From NCBI RefSeq assembly GCF_037975245.1, contig NC_092576.1, positions 44,261,111 to 44,325,110 on the forward strand: a DNA stretch of 64,000 bases. Reading direction: 5' to 3'. The notes under the pieces are model-generated. The model made no database searches and was not told the DNA's origin. It saw nothing but the letters and a program-made list of their open reading frames with translations. The position numbers were made by a program, and so were the translations under genes. How positions within the stretch are numbered: the stretch's first letter is position 1; every line of letters begins with the position of its first letter. Below, one piece after another: positions 26,329-37,800 of this stretch. The DNA comes from Apostichopus japonicus. Its lineage: Eukaryota; Echinodermata; Holothuroidea; Aspidochirotida; Stichopodidae.

Positions 26329-29300
26329 ACGAAAGTGCCAAAACTTTGGCCTACATCATATTTACAGTGCGTGTACATTAAAAATAATTTCCAAAGTAAT
26401 CTTAAATACTAACAACACAATTCCTCGTTAGTGTCCCTTGCTCTAAAACGGACATTTACGGATTTTTTTTTCCGACCGCATGAAGTCGAATGGACCTCAG
26501 GTGTACACAATGGGTACGTCCAACTATATCATAGAAACATATTTCTATATTCTTAATATACATCACCAAATAACGCTGTTACTAATTAATGCAGATAACA
26601 TCACAGCTGATTCATATTACACTTAGGTTAACGTTCTTGATCTGTGATAGATTTCGCAAACAGTGTTTACCAATATTTGCGCGGTTAAGGCCTTTATTGC
26701 AGCTAATATACTTTCTTAGTGGCAAGTACATCTAAAGTGGCTTCCTTACTATGTGAACATGTTCAGAGTAAGAATAAGTGGGGGGGGGGGGGAGGAATGA
26801 GGATATTAGGAACACAAATAACACAAAATCTGTCTCTATCTATAGAGAGGTCAATGATTATTTTATTGCAAGTTATCCTTGATGAAGAACGTATCTAACA
26901 TTCCAGCAGCCATGATAAGGAAGAGATATACAAGTAAAGAAAAGAAGAATGATTCAAACTAATATTTCATTTTTAACGAGCACTATCATTTGAACCTGTT
27001 CTAAAAAATAAATATATAGATAATTATTGAAACAATAACGATCATTTCATGAACATCAATATAATTTGTTCTAAAGGATTATCAATGTGTGTTTGTAACG
27101 AATCCCTGATCGAAAAAAAGCTGTAAGAACATGAAAAAGAAGCTATCTCAAGCTATAATCATCTCAATAAGCAGACTTATCATGACCATTAAATTAACAC
27201 AGAGAAAACGACTATAAGTTGTAAAAAGGACCAAACCAATGGGTCAAAATATGTTTTACAACTTATATGGAAATATATTTTATAGAAATAGTATATAGGA
27301 ATTTGCCTGTTCTGAGTTTTAAGATGCAACAACAGTTGAAAGCAAGATCATGTTTAAATGAATGAAATACAAAATGAGATCATTTAGCAAGTAGTTGAGG
27401 AAGTAAAAACAACTGCATTTTAAATAATAAAGCAACTCCAAAGTCATAATTAAAAGAACAAAATAATTCTGTGTCGTGAAGCACCTTTGATAAAATATTT
27501 CAAGGAAGACAGCAGCATTTTTTCATAATATAGGATTGCATCAATATACAGACTTTCATGAACTGCACAGAGCGACTTGAGGAATTACATACGAAGAAAT
27601 GGAAAGTGATATTTGATAGACAGCTAGAACATTGGTAATGTCAACAAGGTTTCATTGAAAAGGAAAGACTTATACAAAAGACTCGCAGAAAACACTTTAG
27701 ATATGTGACGACAGTGAAATTTGTGGACATATAGAGTGTAAATAATTAATTTCAAAACATGTAAAGACAACTAACAATAAGAAAATGTATATATAAATAA
27801 ATGTTTAGAATAACTGTAAGGTAATATATGCAGTACATGTAAATTATGAAATATCAATCTTCCGTATCCAAACAACTTGAAAGGAAGCAAAGCTAAACAA
27901 CAGTAGCATACACTCCATAACAAAAGTGTTCAACATACCATAGATCAGTTAGCAATGTAAGCTGTTGTTACATAAGCTAAGTAAAACGTTTACAGATGAT
28001 GATGTTTTCTATCAAACATAACCTCAACTATTTGTGTCTTTTTTGTGGTAATTTGAATATTTCTAGTTGATATTACTATTCCAATACTATAGATGACTAT
28101 GAATACACCTCTGTAACAAAGCTTTTTAGAGACATACACTCCTTCTACCAGGTTGTCACTTGACTTCCTTCACTGTTGCAAATTTCACATCTCTTCCAAT
28201 CTTTATCCAAGACTACCCTTATCCCAAACAAAAATAAATAGATAACGAAACAAAACAAAACAAAGAGTAAGACCAACACAGATATACATACATGAGTACA
28301 CAACAGAACTCGCTAATTCCACCACAAATGAATACCTTATAATATGCAGTATGGAACTGGCTGTCAGCTCTCACTTGAGAATCACTTTACGTATTAATTA
28401 ATAACAATGAATGCACTTGCCAGGGATAAAAAAAATTGTTGACACATTCCTATGCACTTTTCTAAGGCTAGGAATACAATTTGTATATATTACAAAACAT
28501 CCACTGTACAACTTTGATCATGCCGTTACTGTAGTAAGTTCGTATTTAGATAATTATATCCCTGCTTGGTAAGCACAACATATCTCAAAATAAACAAAAT
28601 CAATAGTTTCATAAATGCAAGATTTGCAAAATTTGAGTTGGACTTGAATATTGACGTTGTCTCAAGCAATCTGTCATAAAATGAATATAACATTATGTAA
28701 TTGGGTAGTATCAAATTTTTGGTGAATTACTAGAACGTCGCTGACACTTCAGAACATTTCTGATACGCTTGGTGGTTAACAGGGCAACAAATATGAGTGC
28801 ACCATGCAGTTATTAAAAAGTGTGAAGTAACAGCAGTAGATTTTGCATGTGAAAAATCATGAGTGTCAAATAAACTATCCCTGCTGGGACCAAACATTAA
28901 TTTCAACTAAAGGAGAAACAAATACGACAAAATAATAAGATGAAGAATAGGAGAGGATTAATTAGTTTCATCAAGTGATCATACTACAAAAATAGAGCCT
29001 GGAGTAAAATATGCATCATGCGAGCAATTCGGAAGAGTTTATAAGTAAAACATATTGATAAATGAAAGAAATACAATTGTTAGAATATATTTGTATTTGA
29101 GATGACCAAAACTCATACATAGGAGATTATTAAATGGAAATTAAGTAGAACCGTGCTTTTAGTATAAGAACATTCTGTGTTACGGCTCAATTATTTGTGT
29201 TGTGTGTCTGCTAGAAGCCACGACACCTGTAAATCACAAAGCTCCATTGTGTCGTTAATTTAACACCAGATCGAAAGCAAAGGAAATTTTAAAGCAAAGC

Positions 29301-29655
29301 TTTAATCTACACGAATAATATTTTGTTACGACCTTACATGCGCACGTGACATGACGCCGCAAAAACGGCAACTTTATTTCATTGCATTGAGAGTGTATAT
29401 TAAATGGAAAGCCTCGATATAGAATAACTGCCAAATTTCGTTCCGAAACTAATAACATATATCACACATGCATCGTTAACTTTTCTCGAATGTCTCATTC
29501 AATGAAACTCAACTTAATGACACCACCTGTGACTTAACGATCTCTTTGCAAACCTAGAACGATGGAATGAAAGTGAAATACAAGTAAGCAATAGTGGCTC
29601 TATGTTGCTTCACTTTTTAGACAACAAAAACATATAGACAAAAAGGAGACCTTAC
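26329..29655. other. No gene; A-rich strand asymmetry
   Basis: From about 26.9 to 29.1 kb the plus strand is visibly richer in A than T. It includes a G13 run at 26780-26792. No ORF with splice support was found. Confidence 0.5.
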
Positions 29656-29838
29656 CCGTGTTGCAACGTTTAAAAGATGGAAGTGTCTGATGCCGGAAGC
29701 ACGTGATACATTCTTTTTCATCTTCATTTTGATTAAGATAGCGACCAAGAAAGCGCAAGAAAAAATCTTTATGATGACTATCGGAACTCTAAATACGACC
29801 GCATCTCCTAACGTACGGCAGTCCGTCACATTCGACAA
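29656..29838 (-). CDS. Candidate first exon, membrane-anchored N-terminus
   Basis: On the minus strand an ATG opens 61 codons ending ACA CGG, directly followed by a GTAAGG donor (phase 0). The peptide begins MSNVTDCRTLGDAVVFRV, has a strongly hydrophobic segment around residues 15-35 (VPIVIIKIFSCAFLVAILI), then a basic stretch (KMKMKK), the layout of a type II or signal-anchored membrane protein. There is no clear acceptor upstream, so it would have to be a first exon. Downstream exons were not identified and I do not recognise the family. Confidence 0.25.
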
Positions 29839-31109
29839 ATTAAACCCATTTGTTTATATTTAATTTAAAATCACTTAAGCAGTTAATATCAGATCATTGT
29901 AGGTACAAGTAGAGTGTTATTTACATGCTACCAGTTTGTAAACATATGTAAAAAAGTCAATTGTGAACATATATGACATCGCTAACTCTGCTGTTGTCAG
30001 ATCCATTCAGAAATATTCACCAAATTGAAAACCAAAAAATATCAAATGGAGGTTTCTAGCCAATATATGCGAAAAAGGTTCCTGTAATATTGGGAAACGT
30101 TTTAGGCAGGAATTATAGCACAAACAAGGATCGAGAAGACAGGGGTGATTAGGGTCTACACACCCTTCCCAACAGACACCAGACCTTAACAATAGTCATC
30201 AGAACAACCCTGCGTGATGTTGTCATATATAGACTTAATGCATATAGAACAAATATGTCCCAGAATGAACCATTCAACGTGTAAACTTTATATCCTTTCA
30301 TTGAAGTTACTGTTATACATTTTAGCTGTGTGGTGATGGGCGGCAACGACTACAGGGTAACGCCCCTTTTCTTCGAATTATTGATCGAACTGAAATATAC
30401 TTAGCAATTGTAAAGCTTTATTGAAAATGTCTTCCTCCTTGTCCGGACATCACCCCGCGTCGGGATACATGTGTTTTTTCCTTGGTAAAACGCAGGCAGT
30501 CTCGCTTCAAATTGTAAAAGAAGTAGTTAATTTCTAACGTTTTTAGTTTGATGTAGTGGTATACCGGGAATATTTTCTTGTTTTTTAATATTAGCAACTT
30601 TCGTAAAACACATCAGTCTCCAAATATCAGTAATTGCTTCGGAATATTACAATCAAAATAAAAAAGCAGGGAAGAAGTAAATCGCGTACAATTTTTCCAT
30701 TAATTGCTTATCCCATTTGTTTTATCTAGCAGTTAATGAACAATAATGGTATTGTTCTTATTTGCAATATTATGGATACAAAGTCAAACTGTTAATTAAT
30801 ATTAAAAAGTCGATAATAATGAAAACAAATACATCGCCACTACCTTTTCTTTATAAGTCCAACAAATGCCATTAATCGTTTTAATTTGGATCTAGAATTT
30901 CACAGTCACATTTATGTCCAGAGTTTATACAAATACCAGTTATCTTATATAAGACCAAATGGTAATTATTATTGATATAGGTTTATCTCAATTCAATAAA
31001 TAAAAAAATATAGAAAGCGGAATGTCACTTTTTGTACTTTGTATTTAAACTTTCCTAAATAATAGTAATGCTACAAATAAGTAATAGTAAATATTATTTT
31101 TTGACTTAC

Positions 31110-31257
31110 CGCAATTTTTTGAAACATGTTGAGCCTGAAAATACACTAGCAGTGCTATGGTGAAATACAGATGACCAAACAATATGATGATATCTTCCGG
31201 TTCACTGCTCCAAATCGGTCTTGGTAAAACACTGCAGACATCAATGTAATTTTTCAT
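31110..31257 (-). CDS. Candidate first exon, possibly of a second TIMP-like gene
   Basis: Minus-strand ATG after agtaaacaaat, 49 codons and one base, then a consensus GTAAGT donor (phase 1, like exon 1 of the TIMP gene). The start MKNYIDVC recalls MHSYYNMC of TIMP exon 1, and a hydrophobic segment (IIILFGHLYFTIALLVYF) follows at residues 23-40. That segment sits deeper than in a normal signal peptide and is preceded by acidic residues, so a signal anchor is equally likely. About 1 kb downstream on the same strand (30060-30190) an open stretch contains GCVDPNHPC, reminiscent of but not matching the CxCxPxHPQ start of TIMPs, without a usable donor. It may be a remnant gene; it may be unrelated. 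Confidence 0.3.
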
Positions 31258-33138
31258 ATTTGTTTACTTAACAGATGCAGATGTACAAATGATAACAGCT
31301 GCTGTGTTGACAGGAAGTGATGTAGCGACTGTTTTTGGTTTGTTGTAAGTGTCTAAGTATAAACAGAACTAAACAAACACGAAACAGAGTAAGATATATG
31401 AAAGAAATGATCATACGTAAATCAGGTGTAAGGCAAAAAGGAGAAAAACAAATTAGAACCTGATTTATAAAATACACCTCTTTAGGTCAGACTAAGTCGC
31501 TAACTTTCGATCATGAAATTAGTTGTATGTACAACGAGTAGCGTAAAAATCGCAATAAAATATCCCATATATCATCATAATAATCACTCGCATTTACAAA
31601 ATGTGTTTTGCGGTTTTATTCGTGAGTTGTAAATAGAGTAATGGAGCATAGAAAACAACGAGATAATGACTCTTTTTTTATTACAGATAATCCCAGTATG
31701 CCCTTACAATTTAATGTTATCGTTTTGCTCGTTCACATGCGATTAGAAAACAAAGACATACTGTTTTGCTTGTATTTGGTTAGTTATATTTTAGCTGCTT
31801 TCATACTGACAAACCAAGAGAGAAACAGCGATAAATTAAAGAATAGCAATTCTTTCTTTTGTTGCACTGACTTTAGAACATTGGTTTCTTATAAAAAAAA
31901 ATATATTAAAAAAACATTTGGAACGTGTTGAAAGTCATTTTACTGCTTTTATGTTGTAACCTAATATACTATTATGACTTTATGGTGTTTGTGAAGGTTA
32001 AATCCATTATTAAGTGTTCTTATAACTTGCCTGAGCATATTCCGGTCAGTCCGCGTCTGGAAAAGTTTAGCTGTGATTATAATGCCATGCTCTGAAACTG
32101 TTATTCCTTTAACTTATCAGGGTGTTTGCAGTACATTAACAGTGTTTTAACGATTTGTCCAATATATATATACTAATATATATATATTTACGCACAACTG
32201 GACTAATTTTTACAAGTCTCCTTTTGCAGTTAACTCCACGTTGGGGAGTATAGTATCAATAGTTGGTATCGTACATGTTAATCATCACAGATTATTCTAA
32301 AATCGTAATCACAAAAATAAATTTAAAAAGCTTTAAATATTGTAGTTGTCTAGCCCCACAAATCTGTAGGTGCGACTGGAAAGATATATTTTCTTTTAAA
32401 TGTTGGAAGTACAGCTAGGTGTTGAAAAAACACTATTAAGTACAACTTGAGGGTACACTGTGAAAGACAAATCCGTGCATTTTGTCACCCAACATAAAAT
32501 AACGTATATTTTCACAGTTGTTTGGTAAGTTGGATAAGAAACACAGATGAGGCTCCGCACTTTGTACACAATCAGAAGGTGCAACGTTTTAGATGTATTT
32601 AAAATATCTTCTGTTGATCAAAGAGGCAAGGAACTCTAAGCTGCAGTGGTCGTATGGTTAGATCACTTTCTCTCATCACGAGCTTATCTCTCAAACTGCA
32701 TGTAAAAGAGAGAGGTTCAATTTTACTGGAATGTATTTAGAAACTCTGGTCCAGGGACCAAGCATTAGTGAATCTCTCCACCCTCCGTATATTATCCCCT
32801 GCTTCAATTCGACACACACAATAATATACTTCTCTTTAAAAAAAGGGAAAACAACTTTCATCAATTTTGCGCAAAAATCTATTAGCATCAAGTGACTTTA
32901 AAATAACCTTTAAGTAATATAGATTGAGGATCTAACATAATTCGAACATACTTTAAAAAAAAAAAAACATCCACAACATTTGGTAAATCTTTGGGTCATT
33001 CTACCAGTCGTTTTCTTTATTAACAGTTAATCAAATCTATATATGCTTTCTTGCTTTACATTAATTTATATTGTCTTATAGGTATACTGTGCTACATATT
33101 TTGATTTCAGTTCATTCAATATGCAAGTTTAATTATTG
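31258..33138. other. No supported gene
   Basis: AT-rich, with a TA tract at about 32162-32188. A plus-strand ORF at 31641-31931 contains a good internal acceptor (ttttttattacag at about 31671-31685) and a hydrophobic segment, but no donor or recognisable product. Confidence 0.45.
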
Positions 33139-33139
33139 T

Positions 33140-33778
33140 AGTTTGGAAGTAACAATACTAGTATATACCATATACATTATTGGCCTCCCGGTCTGATAAT
33201 ACAACAGAACAAAAAGAAATGTTAAAAACAAATATTCAAAAGTCAATGATATTAACTGAAGACAATTAATCAATTGAATTCTTCTTTTTATTCAAAAATG
33301 TACACACTGGCTACATTTTATGACATAATTGTTCAAACTTGAAATTACTGTAGAGTAAAAACACAACATTTATCTTACGATTGATTCATCTCACCCTCGA
33401 AATGGAATACATGCACGTTGAATGGCAAATATTACTATTCAAATGGCCAGTGATTGAAATTGTCCAACTATAAATTGTCAAATAATAATCATTTAAAGAT
33501 AAGTTATGCGGTTTGAGCACTTTGAATCAACTGTTGTCAAACTGAACGTTTAATATAAAGTAGGAGCATCTCCTGTCATTGTACGGTGTGTGTATATGTG
33601 AGGTAATAAGCCTTACGTGGGAAGGGTCAATAAAAAGGTAGTCACCTTTTTTTTGAGAAATTTTAGTAAATGGACGGTGCTTGGATGCAAAGTGGTTCTA
33701 TACTTCCTTGGCAGAAAGGTTCACGAAGTTCAGCTGTTTCAGGTTTTCGGCATAAATGTGTCATTTAATTAAAAAATG
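33140..33778. repeat. Tandem duplication, copy A (lacks TIMP exon 6)
   Basis: About 640 bases matching 33779-34835 from TTTGGAAGTAACAATACTAG through AGTAAATGGACGGTGCTTGG to GTTCAGCTGTTTCAGGTT. Compared with copy B it passes directly from GGTCTG (33190-33195) to ATAATACAACAG, omitting the ~415 bases that hold exon 6 of the TIMP gene. It lies 3' of that gene. A minus-strand ATTAAA at 33764-33769, about 165 bases past the TIMP stop, is a possible poly(A) signal at its edge. Confidence 0.9.
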
Positions 33779-34835
33779 TTTGGTTTGGAAGTAACAATAC
33801 TAGTATACATTATTGGCCTCCTGGTCTGCCTCCTTAATATTCTGTTCATCTCTCTGAACTCTAGTATGACCATTGCCTGCCTAACACCTCCTCTTTATGC
33901 AAGGCATTCTCATCTATATTCTATCATTCTCTCCTATACGTATTCCGCCCATGTATGCTTATCATTGTAATTTGACCACCTTCGTATTTCTTTCTTTCTC
34001 TGTCTTTTACAATATCTAAAGATTCCGTTACCGATCCAGTCACACCTCCCCGTTCGCTTCTTTCTACTGCATCTTGCATACTTATGTTCGCATTGTGTTT
34101 TATTAAAATAATAAAGACCGAGATCCATCTCCTTCCCAACAGTGCACCCGTCAGCCTCATCATATCCACATCCGTTCGTGTTGTGGCAGACCTTAAACAT
34201 AATTATTTTAATAATGATAACAATGATCATAATAATAGTAATAATAATACAAAATACAACAGGGCGAAAAGAAATGTTAAAAACAAAACATCCAAATGTC
34301 AATGAAACTAAACTGAGACAATTAAACATTAATATTCTTCTATTTATTCAAAATTGTACACACTGGCTATATTTAAAAACAGAATTGTCCATACTTTAAA
34401 TTACTGTGGAGCAAATGTAAAACATTTATCTGACGATTTGTTCATATCACTCTCGTAATAGAATACGTGCACGTAGTATGGCGAATACTACTATTCAAAT
34501 GGTCAGTGACTGAAATTGTCCAAAATAATTCGACAAAAGATAATCATTTAAAAATAAGTTATGCAGTTTGAGCACTTTGAATCATCTGTTGTCAAACTGA
34601 ACGTTTAATATAAAGTAGAAGCATCTGCTAACATTGTACTGTGTGTCCCTGTGAGGTATTAAGTTTTACGTTGGAAGGGTCAATAAGAAAGTTAGTCCCC
34701 TCTCTTTTGAGAAAATTGAGTAAATGGACGGTGCTTGGAAGCAAATTGGTTCCATACTTCCTTGGCAAAAAAACGTTCACGAAGTTCAGCTGTTTCAGGT
34801 TCTCATCATAACTGTTTCATTAAATTATTAACTGT
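33779..34835. repeat. Tandem duplication, copy B (contains TIMP exon 6)
   Basis: Head-to-tail partner of copy A. Bases 33829-34243 are present only here and cover exon 6 (33934-34191), about 105 bases of 3'UTR, and the AT-rich end of intron 5. The remaining flanks are similar throughout, with scattered substitutions and small indels. Confidence 0.9.
33934..34191 (-). CDS. TIMP: TIMP exon 6: C-terminal domain and stop
   Basis: Starts in phase 0 after ttaag and runs 85 codons to TAG. Seven cysteines (VCHNTNGC, DGC, TQCEHKYARC, GRCDW, RYCKRQ) with the RCDWIGNG tryptophan match the layout of the TIMP C-terminal domain, which normally has six cysteines counting the one contributed by the previous exon; here there are eight. 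A basic tail (KRQRKKEIRR) and about 14 further residues follow. The acceptor is weak in pyrimidines because the intron end is an ATT/AAT-rich tract. Confidence 0.85.
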   Translation of the reverse strand, partial: VCHNTNGCGYDEADGCTVGKEMDLGLYYFNKTQCEHKYARCSRKKRTGRCDWIGNGIFRYCKRQRKKEIRRWSNYNDKHTWAEYV

Positions 34836-37800
34836 TTTCTTTCATTTTTGTAATTATCCAGTTTTACACATATGTTTGGCTTCAAATATATGCATATGTT
34901 ATATACTTCAAAGGGGATTAACATATTGAAAGAACGAAACTGAATGTTCCAGCATTTATGTTATGAAAGTTTTCAAAACAACTGATACTTTATTCTGATT
35001 AATAGATTTGTTAATATTATTATATTCTGATCAATAGTTTTGTTAATAATATTATATTCTGATCATAATTTTGTTATGATTAGTATGTTGTTTCAAGGCT
35101 AGTATTTTGGACTGGTACTTTTTAAAGACTAAATTAAATGTCTTCGTATTAAAAAGACCACCAACACCAAATTCTCTTAATTCCTGAATTCCTCCGTAGA
35201 ATTTCCTGTTTTGTAATATCAAGAATACGTACCATACATTGGTTACAGGTTTTCTTGTAGTGGCGTCTAAACCCATCAACCTCATGACTGGTGACTTGAT
35301 CAGAGAGTCTGTAGAAACTGCATCTATCGATTAACAGCTCATCATCTGTGCTCTGGTTACCTTAAAGGAAATGTAAGCCGTCAGACAGTTACTGAAATTA
35401 AATTGAATCAATAACTTTTGGTAATAATGACGAATACCTATAATATTGTTACAAAGGAGATTAATTGTAATCATACAGTCATTGCTGACAATCTAAATGT
35501 GGAGTTAGCTATATGCTGCTTTATTATTCACTCTTAACAGGAATCTACGTCTTGTGTCTGGTAAAAAACACATATAGGCGACAGTTTCCAGTCTGTTGAA
35601 TGTACCGGCCAGTATTACCGTGTATAACGTAATAAGAGGGATTAAATAGACTCAACCACAAGTTGTTATGAACGTAACTCAGTCCATTGATGCCATAATT
35701 AAAAGACTTTGATGCATTACGACTGTATGAAGCCAGTGCCTATTGTCAAACTGAGTTGTATATCATGGTCAAATTATGATATATTTTATCAAGCAAAATT
35801 ATTTATCGTGCCTTCAGATGGAAGAAACATTTAAACTGGATTATAATACTAGCAGCAGTACTATATGATAAAGTTACTATATTTAGACGAGCAACCATAC
35901 TATATAACAATATTACCATAGTTAGACGAGCAACAGTTGTGTATAACAATATTACTAGATGCAGACAAGAAACCGTAATATATAACAATATTACTATAGT
36001 TAGACGAGCAACAGTAATATATAACAATATTACTACATGGAGACGAGCAACAGTAATATATAACAATATTACTACATGGAGACGAGCAACAGTAATATAT
36101 AACAATATTTCTACATGGAGACGAGCAACAGTAATATACAACAATATTACTACATCGAGACGAGCAACAGTAATGTATAACAATATTACTACATGGAGAC
36201 GAGCAACAGTTATGTATAACAGTATGTATAACAAGGCACCAAATGAAGTAAGGTACTAGACGGGGTTAATGTTTGGAATTTAGCTCCTTCATAATGAAGT
36301 CAAGTGGGAATATTACTATAGTGACTCAAATAGTTCGTTTATGTAGAACAACCGGATGACCTTCAGGTGACTAATTCAACCCAGAGTTATTATTGGATGC
36401 AGCAGGCTTGACAATGTTGTTACAATTATCATTATTGAAAAAAAAAGGAACTACCAAATCGTCTCCAGTTTCACCCATCATTAGGCAATCCGAGGGACAT
36501 AAAAAACGGATTTAAAACCTCGGTTATATTTCAATAACAATAAACGTTGCTTTCATTTCAATAACAAGGCGCTTACTTGAAAGGGAGGAAGGAAATATGG
36601 TATCTATCTAGATTATCCTCTTTATTATGGGCATTACAGATACCGCTGAAGAACTTCCTTTTCCGGAAATATCACAATGTAAGTACTTCTTTACACGGTG
36701 TGTCAACATAGGTTTTACTTTCCTGTTCACCTTGAATAAGTTTCATATTGCTTTGTTTTGTAGCAAACTTTGTGCTAGTTACATAAAAAGTTAGTTTCTA
36801 TAGCATTAAGGTTAGTTTCTTTAGCTAACTTTTCTTTGTATAGAGAGCAAAACCTGTTATGAACTCCTGAAAGTACACGGAGTTAACCTAGTCTACAGAG
36901 ACGCACCAACATGGAGAGTAACGATATCTTCTTAATATGGTGTTAGCCAGGCCCGTGGCCAGAGTTAGCATTTAGTTGGGCACAGAAGTATTAAATATGT
37001 CATGTGCAGCAACGTCAGGAAGGACAACGTCCTTCATCTCTATTGTTTGGGGTAACAAGTTTAAATGCAAAATTCATCTTTTGAATACCTTTTATTTGTT
37101 GTAACACTACACTTTTCTAGCATATGTATCACAGCTAGTTATTGATCCCTGCTTAAATTATCATCTGAATATAGTTAAAATGACGTATTATTTTGTTAAT
37201 GGAAACTTATGATGTGACATAATTACAAGCTGCTTATGTGCCGGTGTAGATTTGCTTCGCACTTGTAGACATCTCACTAATGTGAAATGTTAACTTATCA
37301 GTATTTATTGTCGGGGCAAATTCTAAAGCTTATTGATTTACTTCCTGAATGTTCTTACATGAGTAATGGAATGTAACATACGACAGCCTTACCCATTATG
37401 ATGTATGAATAATTCAAATACAAGGGGACGTGAATGCAGTAGTCGCTAACGTAGCGACTGGTGATCGGTACCCGTGCCATTGGAACAAGATAGTGATGAT
37501 TTCCTTTATACCTCTCCTCGACTTCCACCGTATAAATGATCTTGTTGTAGAGACGTGAGCTGTATCTGTATGCGTCTGTAAGTTAAAAAGTTCCATAAAT
37601 GCGTAATACGATCGGAAATAAATAATAAAATAGCAGGCGTATAAAGGAAGAACTCTTTATCTACATGGTCCAGTTTAAACTACAAGTCGTTATTTCACAA
37701 CTGTAATATGCAATATGTTAGTCAGCAGTAGCACACACTTATTTCATATGATACACACTGCTACAAAATAGAAAACTACGACGTTTCGGAATTACACGCA

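Noticed and set aside
31641-31931. Plus-strand TIMP-like ORF ending in KKYIKKTFGTC
   Set aside because: Similarity is limited to a few residues at the end; the spacing from L to C is wrong for TIMPs.
35803-36259. 143- and 106-codon repeat-protein ORFs on both strands
   Set aside because: A 39-bp tandem repeat (13 codons) stays open automatically; it sits inside a TIMP intron and lacks splice or start evidence.
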